A stretch of DNA of 64,000 nt from Sesamum alatum (taxonomy: Eukaryota; Streptophyta; Magnoliopsida; Lamiales; Pedaliaceae), in NCBI GenBank assembly GCA_034509735.1, contig JACGWO010000005.1:16171264-16235263 (forward strand). The letters are read 5' to 3'. Below, piece after piece: positions 24,792 to 36,187 of this stretch; position 1 is the stretch's first letter, and each line of letters opens with the position of its first letter. The position numbers and the translations under genes are program-made. The notes under the pieces are model-generated. The model saw nothing but the letters and a program-made list of their open reading frames with translations. It did not search any database and was not told where the DNA came from.

Positions 24792-25291
24792 NNNNNNNNN
24801 NNNNNNNNNNNNNNNNNNNNNNNNNNNNNNNNNNNNNNNNNNNNNNNNNNNNNNNNNNNNNNNNNNNNNNNNNNNNNNNNNNNNNNNNNNNNNNNNNNNN
24901 NNNNNNNNNNNNNNNNNNNNNNNNNNNNNNNNNNNNNNNNNNNNNNNNNNNNNNNNNNNNNNNNNNNNNNNNNNNNNNNNNNNNNNNNNNNNNNNNNNNN
25001 NNNNNNNNNNNNNNNNNNNNNNNNNNNNNNNNNNNNNNNNNNNNNNNNNNNNNNNNNNNNNNNNNNNNNNNNNNNNNNNNNNNNNNNNNNNNNNNNNNNN
25101 NNNNNNNNNNNNNNNNNNNNNNNNNNNNNNNNNNNNNNNNNNNNNNNNNNNNNNNNNNNNNNNNNNNNNNNNNNNNNNNNNNNNNNNNNNNNNNNNNNNN
25201 NNNNNNNNNNNNNNNNNNNNNNNNNNNNNNNNNNNNNNNNNNNNNNNNNNNNNNNNNNNNNNNNNNNNNNNNNNNNNNNNNNNNNNNNNNN
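24792..25291. other. Assembly gap, 500 N
   Basis: Exactly 500 N, probably a placeholder of unknown true length. The left edge lies in element C RT and the right edge in element F leader, so the missing DNA must include the C 3' half with its LTR and the F RT, integrase, protease, gag and gag-proximal leader. Confidence 0.98.
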
Positions 25292-25349
25292 CGCGCACTG
25301 GGCGTGCCTGCCGGCGCGCGCGCGCAGACGCCTCCGTCTGCGTGCGCGC
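25292..25349 (-). repeat. GC-rich leader piece of element F, left of element G
   Basis: Continues the F GC-rich tract. It holds a hairpin with left arm at 25313-25330, loop CCTC at 25331-25334 and right arm from 25335; element G is inserted in the right arm at 25349/25350. The final CGCGC is the left target copy of G. Confidence 0.85.
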
Positions 25350-27344
25350 TGAAAGGAATTGTGGATCGTCCCGGGAAAAGCGCGAATGCGGAAGCGCGGT
25401 ATAATTAAAAAAATAAAATGCGGAATTTAAACATGCTTTTAAATTAAAACACGTTTCAAAGGGTGTGCCTTTGAAATTTCCCGGGTGTTCGGTGTATCTC
25501 ATGAATAAATCACATATAACATATCATGGAGGCCATAGCGTTGAAAATAAAAGAGGACGAAAATCTAAAACGAGACCTACCCGTTGTCGTTTTCGCCTTC
25601 AACGGCTACACGCGTTGTTCCCCATTTTGCACCAAGATCTCGTTCTTGAGACCCTCCAAATCGTGACACACGATCCACCCACGTATCTTGCACGTCGTGC
25701 TACCAACGAACAAGTGTATAATATTTGGAGTGGATGAATCAATCAACACGTTATGAATTAACGGTATTGATTCATCAAGTTCTAATGTTCCAAGAACAAG
25801 AGAACAAAGAAACAATTCCTTGGAGTGTGTGAGAGAGAGAGGGGGCGGACGAGATGGAGGGAGAGAGAGAGACGAGTTGTGTGTGTGTTGTGTGTGTGTT
25901 GGAGATTCATCATCCTTCAACTTGTATGATGCTAGGGGTTTATATAGAAGAGGAGTTTAATCCTCTTTAAACTCCTCTTTTAAGAACTCTAATTTGACTA
26001 GGATTTTGACCTAGTCAAAGTCCTAGTCAAAGTAGTGTTTTGACCTAGTCAAAACAATCCTAGCCATCCATCTCTCCCATTGATCTCAACCGTTGATTTA
26101 ATTTAATTTAATGGAATATTTAAAACCTATTTAAATATTTCCAAGAGGCTAAAATAAATATAAATATTATTTAAACCCATTAAATAAATCCCTTTGATAA
26201 ATCAAATTTATCAATTTAATTCCTTATATCTAATAGAAGGAATTATTTCTCCAAGAAAAAATAAAGGACCCGATTAAATCCAATTTAATCATTCCTTCAC
26301 TCCAATATTTAATTCCTAATTAAATATCTAAATGTGTGTGGATAGTGTGTGACTCTTTAGGTTCACCTTTCAGCTAGACTTGGTCGGATTCCTAGAATCC
26401 TTCCGTTACCATGGGTGGCCATCTAGCAACGGTCCATGGCACTAGAGACTAGGTGAAATATTCAGGGATGAACATTTAGGCTCTAACAGTACACTTGTCC
26501 TTCTGTCTTCGGTCTCATCACTTAGAGTCTAGGGCACGGAAAATGCAGGTACCCATTTTGGACCTAAGTGTCGGTCTGTCCTCACTAAACGCCGCAAAGG
26601 AATCCTTCCCTTCTGTTCAGTCACTGTGGCCACGGTTTTAGGGACAAGACCTAGAGTATACATGAGACTCAACTGCCAAAACCTATTAACAGGAGACAGA
26701 TCCTTTCTGGGAAACTACTGTCACTTTGCACACCAGAACTGCACTAGACATGGCTTATGACTACCAAAGAGAATTCTGCCAATCTCTCACCATACCTAAG
26801 ATACAGCCCTGATGTACAGGTAAACTCAGCAATTCCTCAAGTCAAAGGACTTGACCTGTACCGTTGGAACCGGGAATACACGTCATACCTTGCTGACCAT
26901 ACTCAAGGTCCTCCGTAAGACGGTTCCCGCGAGTCACCTCAGTCAGCTGCGTCCTAGCATGCTAACCCACTAACACTGCTTAGACGACCCTCGTCACCTG
27001 TCGATGAAACACGACAGCAGGTGCTTAGTGCAAGTCTCAAATGGAATCCCGGTACCCATTTTCGGGATTCCTTGACTTGGAGATTTCCGGACTGATTCGG
27101 GAAGACTGATTCCATGGACCTACCTCCTAGCGTAGTCCCAGTCCCCGAAATTGATTCTCAGTCCGTGGGCTTTGTTTGCGTAGTGAACAGATATGGAAAA
27201 CAAATATAAGTGAACACAAACAAAGTGATGCCTAAATGAAATTCACTTCTTTATTCATTAATGATTTATCAAACACCTATGATTGTCTAGACATAGGTTA
27301 CATATACCCGCCAAAATTGGCTTACATGGTCACCTATTCTAACA
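25350..27344 (-). repeat. Element G 3' LTR
   Basis: 1995 bp, TG..CA ends, with the polypurine tract on its right. The TATA box complement TTTATATA is intact at 25939-25946. The TTGAC/GTCAA cluster lies at about 25992-26055. Confidence 0.96.
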
Positions 27345-27355
27345 ATCTCCCACTT
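27345..27355 (-). other. Polypurine tract of element G
   Basis: Sense AAGTGGGAGAT directly before the 3' LTR, identical to F. Confidence 0.9.
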
Positions 27356-27360
27356 GACCT

Positions 27361-30300
27361 TTAAAGCCAATCACCCATATGCCTATTCCCCATCTTCTCA
27401 AGATGTTGCGTATGAGCACTCTGCGACATAGGCTTTGTCAGCGGGTCTGCTGTGTTGTCTGCTGAGTTGACTCGGTCCATCCGAACGTAACCTCTTCCTA
27501 CCATTTCTCTAAGAAGATGGTAGCGTCTAAGAATGTGTTTGAAACGGTGATGAGATCTCGGTTCTTTTGCTTGCGCTATTGCACCGTTGTTATCACAGAA
27601 GATGACAACGGGCTCGGCGATGCTAGGCACCACACCCAACTCTTGGATGTAGTTTCTCATCCAAACCGCTTACAGCTTCTGAAGCTGCTATGTATTCAGC
27701 CTTAGTGGTGGAGTCAGCAGTGGTTGCTTGCTTGGAACTTTTCCAAGCCACTACTCCTCCGTTGAGTTTGAATACATACCCCGATTGAGACTTGGCATCA
27801 TCGTCATCAGACTGGAAGCTAGCATCGCTAAAGCCTTCCAGAATTAGTTCTCCATTGCCATAGACCAAGAACATTTCCTTAGTCCTCCTAAGGTACTTAA
27901 GGATGCCCTTAACGGCATTTCCAATGTGCCTCTCCTGCACAGGACTGATATCTGCTTGTCACGCTCAAAGCGTATGCAATGTCAGGCCTGGTGCAATGGA
28001 CCGCATATTGGATGCTACCTACGGCAGAAGCATAGGGGATGACTTTCATCTTTTCAAGTTCCTCATCAGTCTGCGGGGACTGCTTCTTGGATAACTTGAT
28101 CCCATGCCTCATTGGAAGGAATCCTCGTTTGGAGTTGTCCATTCGATATCTCTTTAGGACTTTCTCCATATACGAGTTTTGGGTGAGCCCTAACATCCTT
28201 TTAGATCTGTCCCTGACAATCTGGATGCCTAGGATGTAGGAGGCTTCACCCAAGTCCTTCATGGAAAACTTGGTTGACAGGCATGCTTTCGTGTTTCCTA
28301 ACATTCTGACGTCATTACCAATGAGCAGAATGTCATCCACGTAAAGCACTAGGAACGCTATAGAGCTCCCACTGACCTTCTTGTATACACAAGGGTCGGA
28401 TTCGTTTTTTGATGAAGTCATATCCCCGTATTACTTCATCAAATCGAATGTTCCAACTTCGGGATGCTTGTTTGAGGCCATAGATGGACTTCTGGAGACG
28501 ACAGACCTTCTGTTCTTCTCCAGTGACTGTGAAACCCTCTGGCTGATCCATATAGATCTCTTCTTCAACGAAACCGTTGAGGAAGGCCGTTTTCACGTCC
28601 ATCTGCCATATTTCATAGTCATACCATGCTGCTATGGCAAGCAGGATCCGAATGGATTTAGCCATGGCTACTGGCGAGTAGGTATCCTCAAAATCGACCC
28701 CGGGTCGTTGAGTGTATCCTTAGCTACAAGCCTAGCCTTAAAGGTTGTGACTTCTCCATCAACGCCGAGTTTGCGCTTGTAGACCCACTTACAGCCCACT
28801 GGCTTAACACCTTTCGGTGGATCTACAAGTCTCCAAACTTGGTTCTCGCTCATGGAGTCCATTTCGGTCTTCATGGCCTCAAGCCATTTCCCGGAGTCGA
28901 TGTCAGACATCGCTTCCCCGTATGTCTTAGGATCGTTATCCAGAAGATCGGTCGCACCTAGAAACCCATATCTCACTGGAGGTCTGGATTCTCTAGTGGA
29001 CCTACGGAGGACGGGAACGTCAGTGGTGACTGTGGGCGCTGACTGTATCGGAGCCGGCGGTTCAGGGACCGGGACTGGCCTTTCTTGAGGTTGTCCTTCA
29101 TGCCTAGCATGTTGGACTTCTCTAGGTTGGTCAGCCCTCCGTGCATTAATCCTGAATCCTCTTGGTGAGGTTTCCGCGGCTATTTCTGATGGCTGAGTTC
29201 CATCACTTGATTCCTCAAGGATCAGCTCATCAGGTTGGATATCCTCCGGGAAGCCTTGCTCCAAGAATACTGCATTCCTTGAAACAAATACCTTTTGTTC
29301 CAAAGGGTCATAAAAGTAATAACCCGCAGTTTCTCTAGGGTATCCAACGAACCTGCATAGGCTAGACCTGGATTCTAGCTTATCTCCCACTAACCTCTTG
29401 ACGTATGCGGGGCTACCCCACACTTTCAAGTAGTTTTAGGACGCAGGCTTGCCGTGCCATATCTCATATGGCGTTTGGGTCAATGCACTGGTAGGCGCCA
29501 AATTCAACAACTTGGCTGCCATTTCTAATGCATAACCCCAAAACGATAAGGGCAATTTGGTAAAACTCATCATGGACCGAACCATGTCCAACAGGGTTTG
29601 GTTCCTCCTTTCAGAGACGCCATTTTACTGTGGTGTTCCGGGAGGTGTCCATTCCGATATTATACCATTTTCTTTTAGATAATCTAGGAATCGGCACTAA
29701 GGTATTCACCGCCTCGGTCTGACCGTAGGACTTTAATTTTGCAGTTGGTCTGGTTCTCCACTTCAAGCCTGAATTCTTTAAACCTCTCAAGAGCTTCAGA
29801 CTTGTACCTCATCAGGTAAACATAACCGTACCGTGAATGATCATCGGTGAAGGTTATGAAGCAGGAGAACCCACCTCGGGCCTGCGTCCTTAGTGGTCCA
29901 CATACGTCTGTATGGACCAAGTCCAACAGACCTGTGGCAAGCCTGCTTTGTCCTACAAAGGGCTTTTTGGTCATTTTCCCTCTTAGACAAGACTCACAAG
30001 TTGGTAGATCACTCAAGTCCCCAACCTCTAGGTTCTTTGAGTCTACCAACTTTTTCATCCTATCTTGGGATATGTGACCTAGCCTAGCGTGCCACAGACG
30101 TGCGTTCCCGTTATTATCTAATTTCCGTTTGTGTTGAGCGTTAAGAACGAAATTCGTTTGTTGCAAGATATAGAGCCCGTTGTGCAATGTAGCAAGTAGA
30201 TGAGCAATTTCACACCTCATCAAATAAAAGCAATTTTTATTGATTCTGAACTCATAACCACTATTGTCCAACAATGGAATGGAAATGATGTTCTTAATCA

Positions 30301-31410
30301 TACTAGGTACAAAATAAACCTGCTCTAATTCTATGCTAATGGTATCACTAATTACTAAAGTGGCGGATCCTACTGCTTCTGCCGAGATGGCCTTGCCATT
30401 TCCGAGCTTCAGGATCATGTCCCCGCTACTTAGTTTTCTGCTTCTTTTCAGCACCTGCAAATCATTGCAAATGTGAGCTCCACAGCCGGTATCCAATACC
30501 CAAGAGGCAGAATTAGTGACCATGTTAACCTCAATCACAAATATACCTTGGTTTGAGAAGAGTTTGGGGCACTCTCTCTTCCAATGCCCTTTCTCACGGC
30601 AGTTGATACATATGTCATTTGCCTTTGACTGTTGCTTGGAGACAACCTTTCCCTTTCCTTTGCCTTTCCCCTCTTTGGCAATGGGAACACTCTGAGTGTT
30701 CGTAGCTGCTATGACGGCTTTTCCCTTCCCCTTCTTCTTTTTCCAACGTCCGGCACCCTTGCCTTTTGTCTTGGAAGTTGAAGCACCTCCAAACAATACC
30801 GAAGGCGTGGACTTCTTAGTCGTTGCCTCGTATTGCACCAACATATTGATCAACTCATGAATGCCCTTCTCAAGTGTATTCATGTTATAGTTGACGATAA
30901 ATTGGTCGAAGGAGGGTGGGAGTGACTGAAGGATCACATCTATGTACGTTTCGTTATCGAGACCTGCCTTTAGGTCCTCGAGCTTTTCCACTAGGGTAAG
31001 CATTTTAACCCCATGCTCTTGTACAGAGGATCCTTCTGTCATTTTAGTTCCAAAGAATGCCTTGGTCGCGACATACCTAGTATGCCGGTCCGGGACTGCA
31101 TAGCAATCCTTAAGGCGAGCCATAATGGAAGGGACATCGTCTAGCCTTTCATATTGCTTCTGAATCTCATTGGTCATCGAAGCAAGTATGATGCTACGGA
31201 CCTTCCGGTTATCCTTATGCCAAGTCTCGAACGTCTCACGTTCTTCTGGCGTGGATCCTTCCGGTAAGGTCCTAGGGAGAGGCTCGTCCATGACGTAGCC
31301 TTGGTTCTCGTAATCTAGGACTATCCTGAGATTGCGCAACCAGTCGTTGTAATTTGTTCCATTGAATTTGTTTGTCTCAAGAATGGTTGATAGTGGGTTC
31401 TTAGACATTT
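27361..31410 (-). pseudogene. Element G gag-pol, near-complete with point lesions
   Basis: Start ATG complement 31408-31410 (MSKNPLSTILETNKFNG); stop TAA at 27361-27363 after GDWL. Domains in order: gag (31410-30650; DWLRNLRIVLDYENQGY), CCHC knuckle CINCREKGHWKREC (near 30580), protease WVLDTGCGAHICN (near 30490), GAG-pre-integrase LWHARLGHIS with CESCLRGK (30090-29970), integrase with HTDVCGPL, LRSDRGGEY and GVSERRNRT (D-D-E), RT with QMDVKTAFLNG and YVDDILLIGND, and RNase H with FSDASFQSDDDD, AEYIAASE and CDNNGA. Lesions: one-base deletion near 29690, TAA at 29625-29627, TAA at 29436-29438, one-base deletion near 28720, extra base near 28405, extra base near 27919, and a deletion of about 5 bases near 27670. 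Known role: structural protein and enzymes of the virus-like particle. Confidence 0.96.
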
Positions 31411-31782
31411 TAAAATCTACATTTAGAAAACAACGCGCGATCAGCAGAAAATAAAGACGGTGGTTTGATGAAATAATTAAATGCTTGTCTTTAGTCATTT
31501 AATCCTCCCACTATTTATACGAAAACACGGTACTCTCAAACGTGATTTTCGGGAAATCCTTTCCTAGTGGGCTTGGGATCCACAGCGATTTTTCCCATAC
31601 CCCGCTTTTACGATTCGCATGGAAAAGATCCTGTGGGAGGTATTCCATACCATTCTCGTTCCACGAGATTCCCAAGATTATTGCCTCACCCTTTTGCATG
31701 ATCCCGAGGACTCCAAGCGAATCATGCTAATTGGGCGTTAGACCCGACCCAATCGACCGAGCCATGGACCCACTAGTACCCC

Positions 31783-31872
31783 CACGACTCGTGAGACAGG
31801 TAACAGCAACCCATTTTTCGTTCATGACACAGTGCAGCTTCTTTTAAGTACAATAACGTGCCACGACTCGTG
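31783..31872 (-). other. Paired palindromes in the G leader
   Basis: CACGACTCGTG at 31783-31793 and 31862-31872, 79 bp apart, each followed on + by AGAC. Confidence 0.75.
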
Positions 31873-32177
31873 AGACCACGCTATTGACCTAAAACAGCTT
31901 CCTCACTGTGCCATGGATTGGAAGGCATGGACAAACTCCTAGAGTTCATGTCCACTTTATCTAGGGTCTAATATTTCAACATTGGTCCAACCAATGTGAG
32001 AGTAGTGAATGACCGAGATCTCATAATATATCCATACATTCATCCATAATGCATAAATAAAAATCCATCCATAGCAGTTATATGATAAATAAAAGCCATT
32101 CATCCATCATAATAACCACATGCAAAATTAAAGCCTAGCACGCCCCTGTTGGATGATCATGAGCCCGAATCCTATGC

Positions 32178-32201
32178 GATCCACTGAGCCCGCAGTGGAT
32201 C
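32178..32201 (-). other. Conserved leader hairpin, element G copy
   Basis: Sense arms GATCCACTG and CAGTGGATC, loop CGGGCT; nine perfect pairs. Confidence 0.75.
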
Positions 32202-32934
32202 TATGGTCAATCAAGGTTGGTCCTATACTATTACAATAATAGTAACCCAATCATCATGCTGATGGGCCTTGGTCTCTTTTTTCTCTTTCTTCACTTCATG
32301 GAAAACGCCAAGGGACCTCCGGTCTGGGCTCTCCATGTGGTCCTTCCTTCTTCTCCACCAATTACAAAAATGGAAACCTCACTCCTAGTCTACTCTCATT
32401 ACATATTAAAAAGTAGAAACCCAGCGAAAACCCGGGGGGAGTACATAAGGAGGGAGGTAGAAAGCCTTATTATTCCAAGGCACTAGAAAGAGAGAAGGAG
32501 AAAGCAGTTAAAGAGGCACACAGGCCCAACAGAAAATTAAACCATACATCCGGTCTAGGGCTCGTGATCATCCATTTCCATCCAACACACATAATCACAT
32601 GATCCAATCACATAATTACAATATACTAATAATTCATGATTTCCAATCATAATAATCCAAAACAGAAATAAATGATCATGTGCGCAACGTGTGAAAAATA
32701 AAATACAAATATTGGTAATAATATTTTTCTCGTTTTAGGAAAACCTTTCCTCATTATTTTTAAGTAAAATAACCCCGGGATTCCAAATCCAATTTATTTT
32801 ACTCCTAAAATAATGTCTTTAAGAATTTAGGCAAAATTGAACCCAAAAAACGAATTTTCAGAATTAATTCAAAATTAAAAACTGAAAAGTAAATAAAAAG
32901 AATAAAATAATGCTAGGGTTTCAAGAAACCCTAG

Positions 32935-33515
32935 CTGCAGCAGCCGCCGGCCGCCGCCACCAGCAGCAGCCGGCCGGCCGTGCGCGCAGGGCAGCAGGCC
33001 CAGCCTGCAGCCCGTGCGCGCGCGCAGGCACTGCCTGGCCGGGCGCGCGCGCGCAGGCCCCTTGCCTGCGTGCGCGCGCGCCTGGCCGGCAGCGCGCGCT
33101 GCGCGGCCTGGTGTTCCGGCAGGCCGTCGCGCGCGCAGGCTCCTCTGCCTCGCGCGCGCCGGCCTGCTGGTCGCCAGCAGCGTGCCTGCGCTGTGCGCAG
33201 TGCGCGCGCGCAGACGCGCACTGGGCACGCCCGCCGGGCGCGCGCGCGCAGACGCCTCCGTCTGCGTGCGCGCGCGCCTAGCAGCGCGCCTGGTGCCGTC
33301 CGCGCGCGGGCTCTCCGCCCGACAGCCTTGCGCGCGCGCGCGCGCAGACACCCTCGTCTGCCCGCGCGCGCGGCTGGAGGCGCCCCCTTGCGCGCGCGCT
33401 GCCCCTGCGCGGCCGGCTGGGCGGGCGCGCGCAGGCTACCCTTGCCTGCGCGCGTCTGCCCTGCCGGCAGCGCTCGGCTGCGCGCGGCCAGCCTTCCCGG
33501 CTGGCCGGCTGTGGC
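32935..33515 (-). repeat. GC-rich hairpin array in the G leader
   Basis: About 580 bp, overwhelmingly G+C, in AT-rich surroundings. Inverted repeats follow one another: near 33015-33055; 33043-33080 (GCGCAGGC/GCCTGCGTGC); 33119-33167 (outer GCAGGCC/GGCCTGC around an inner CGCGCGCGC pair); 33238-33279 (GCGCAGACG, loop CCTC, CGTCTGCG); 33330-33372 (GCAGAC/GTCTGC); 33424-33454 (GCGCGCAGGC/GCCTGCGCGC); 33487-33507 (GGCCAGCC, loop TTCCC, GGCTGGCC). The unit is an alternating CG stem closed by CAGGC/GCCTG or CAGACG/CGTCTG. Function unknown. Confidence 0.85.
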
Positions 33516-33712
33516 GTTTCTCGTTTTTCAGTTCAAATTTTCCCCCGTTTCCCAAGAAAAACAGAAAATACCAACATTTAGAATTTCACACGAAATTAAA
33601 AGCAACAAAACAACATGCTTTAATAATCAAGAAAATCAAGATTCAATTAAAACATGCTCAAAAACACGATTCATGCTTAAAACGCACATAAACCTTAGGC
33701 CTATACACCGAA

Positions 33713-33728
33713 CCGGGCTCTGATACCA
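33713..33728 (-). other. Primer-binding site of element G
   Basis: Sense TGGTATCAGAGCCCGG, one base from the 5' LTR end (initiator-Met tRNA type). Confidence 0.93.
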
Positions 33729-33729
33729 C

Positions 33730-35721
33730 TGAAAGGAATTGTGGATCGTCCCGGGAAAAGCGCGAATGCGGAAGCGCGGTATAATTAAAAAAATAAATGC
33801 GGAATTTAAACATGCTTTTTAAATTAAAACACGTTTCAAAGGGTGTGCCTTTGAAATTTCCCGGGTGTTCGGTGTATCTCATGAATAAATCACATATAAC
33901 ATATCATGGAGGCCATAGGGTTGAAAATAAAAGAGGACGAAAATCTAAAACGAGACCTACCCGTTGTCGTTTTCGCCTTCAACGGCTACACGCGTTGTTC
34001 CCCGTTTTGCACCAAGATCTCGTTCTTGAGACCCTCCAAATCGTGACACACGATCCACCCACGTATCTTGCACGTCGTGCTACCAACGAACAAGTGTATA
34101 ATATTTGGAGTGGATGAATCAATCAACACGTTATGAATTAACGGTATTGATTCATCAAGTTCTAATGTTCCAAGAACAAGAGAACAAAGAAACAATTCCT
34201 TGGAGTGTGTGAGAGAGAGAGGGGGCGGACGAGATGGAGGGAGAGAGAGAGACGAGTTGTGTGTGTGTTGTGTGTGTGTTGGAGATTCATCATCCTTCAA
34301 CTTGTAGGATGCTAGGGGTTAATATAGAAGAGGAGTTTAATCCTCTTTAAACTCCTCTTTTAAGAACTCTAATTTGACTAGGATTTTGACCTAGTCAAAG
34401 TCCTAGTCAAAGTAGTGTTTTGACCTAGTCAAAACAATCCTAGCCATCCATCTCTCCCATTGATCTCAACCGTTGATTTAATTTAATTTAATGGAATATT
34501 TAAAACCTATTTAAATATTTCCAAGAGGCTAAAATAAATATAAATATTATTTAAGCCCATTAAATAAATCCCTTTGATAAATCAAATTTATCAATTTAAT
34601 TCCTTATATCTAATAGAAGGAATTATTTCTCCAAGAAAAATAAAGGACCCGATTAAATCCAATTTAATCATTCCTTCACTCCAATATTTAATTCCTAATT
34701 AAATATCTAAATGTGTGTGGATAGTGTGTGACTCTTTAGGTTCACCTTTCAGCTAGACTTGGTCGGATTCCTAGAATCCTTCCGTTACCATGGGTGGCCA
34801 TCTAGCAACGGTCCATGGCACTAGAGACTAGGTGAAATATTCAGGGATGAACATTTAGGCTCTAACAGTACACTTGTCCTTCTGTCTTCGGTCTCATCAG
34901 TTAGAGTCTAGGGCACGGAAAATGCAGGTACCCATTTTGGACCTAAGTGTCGGTCTGTCCTCACTAAACGCCGCAAAGGAATCCTTCCCTTCTGTTCAGT
35001 CACTGTGGCCACAGTTTTAGGGACAAGACCAAGAGTATACATGAGACTCAACTGCCAAAACCTATTGACAGGAGACAGATCCTTTCTTGGAAACCACTGT
35101 CACTTTGCACACCAGAACTGCACTAGACATGGCTTATGACTACCAAAGAGAATTCTGGCAATCTCTCACCATACCTAAGATACAGCCCTGATGTACAGGT
35201 AAACTCAGCAATTCCTCAAGTCAAAGGACTTGACCTGTACCGTTGGAACCGGGAATACACGTCATACCTTGCTGACCATACTCAAGTCCTCCGTAAGACG
35301 GTTCCCGCGAGTCACCTCAGTCAGCTGCGTCCTAGCATGCTAACCTACTAACACTGCTTAGACGACCCTCGTCACCCGTCGATGAAACACGACAGCAGGT
35401 GCTTAGTGCAAGTCTCAAATGGAATCCCGGTACCCATTTTCGGGATTCCTTGACTTGGAGATTTCCGGACTGATTCGGGAAGACTGATTCCATGGACCTA
35501 CCTCCAAGCGTAGTCCCAGTCCCCGAAATTGATTCTCAGTCCGTGGGCTTTGTTTGCGTAGTGAACAGATATGGAAAACAAATATAAGTGAACACAAACA
35601 AAGTGATGCCAAATGAAATTCACTTCTTTATTCATTAATGATTTATCAAACACCTATGATTGTCTAGACATAGGTTACATATACCCGCCAAAATTGGCTT
35701 ACATGGTCACCTATTCTAACA
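33730..35721 (-). repeat. Element G 5' LTR
   Basis: 1992 bp, nearly identical to 25350-27344. The TATA region at 34319-34326 reads TATATTAA on the sense strand where the 3' LTR and other A LTRs have TATATAAA. The TTGAC/GTCAA cluster is at about 34371-34436. Confidence 0.96.
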
Positions 35722-36170
35722 CGCGCACGCCTGGCGGCGCGCCTGGTGCCCGTCAGCCTTGCGCGCGTGCGCGCATGGGCGTGCCTGCCGGGCGCGCGCA
35801 CGCAGACTCCTTTGTCTACCCGCGGCGCGCGCCTGGAGGCGCTTCCATGCGCGCTGCCCCTGCGCGGCCGGCAGTGCGCGCGCGCGCAGGCTTCCCATGC
35901 CTGCGCGCGTCCGCCCTACCGGCAGTGCTCGGCTGCGCGCGGCCAGCCTTCCCGGCTGGCCGGCTTTGGCGTTTTCTCTCGTTTTTCAGATTAATTTCCC
36001 ATCCCGTTTCCCAAGAAAAATAGAAAAAACACCATCATTCATAAATTCACACGAATTAAAAGCAATAAAATAACATGCTTTAATAATCAAGAAATTCAAG
36101 ATTCAATTAAAACATGCTAAATCACGTTTCATGCTTAAAACGCACATAAACCCTAGGCCTATACACCGAA
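35722..36170 (-). other. Element F leader between element G and the primer site
   Basis: GC-rich hairpin tract (35722-35968) followed by the AT-rich primer-proximal leader. Visible hairpins: GCGCGCAGGC, loop TTCCCAT, GCCTGCGCGC near 35881-35910; GGCCAGCC/GGCTGGCC near 35940-35962. It aligns with the G array, with unit losses. Confidence 0.85.
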
Positions 36171-36186
36171 CCGGGCTCTGATACCA
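36171..36186 (-). other. Primer-binding site of element F
   Basis: Sense TGGTATCAGAGCCCGG one base from the F 5' LTR. Confidence 0.93.
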
Positions 36187-36187
36187 C

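Larger units (their letters stand above)
31411..33712 (-). other. Element G leader
   Basis: A 2.3-kb non-coding leader. From the gag side: conserved block with the CCCGCTTTTACGATTCGCAT stretch (31600-31620), paired palindromes (31783-31793 and 31862-31872), conserved hairpin (32178-32201), the GCCTTATTATTCCAAGGC inverted repeat (near 32463-32480), an AT-rich stretch, and the GC-rich hairpin array (32935-33515) before the primer site. No protein frame in it is shared as a protein between elements. Confidence 0.88.
25350..35721 (-). mobile_element. Element G: complete subfamily A copia element
   Basis: A 10.4-kb minus-strand element with both LTRs (25350-27344 and 33730-35721), polypurine tract (27345-27355), gag-pol (27361-31410), a 2.3-kb leader and a primer site (33713-33728). 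The target duplication CGCGC (25345-25349 and 35722-35726) is perfect. The two LTRs match along their length except for scattered single-base changes and short indels, so insertion is recent. Gag and pol are very close to element I. Confidence 0.96.

Noticed and set aside
24738..25502. Open frames spanning the gap on both strands.
   Set aside because: They are mostly N translated as X; artefacts.
32875..33723. Long overlapping open frames on both strands (up to 247 codons) rich in Ala and Arg across the GC tract of G, and similar ones in I, C and F.
   Set aside because: Very high GC removes stop codons in all frames. Frames shift between copies and compositions are low-complexity; not coding.
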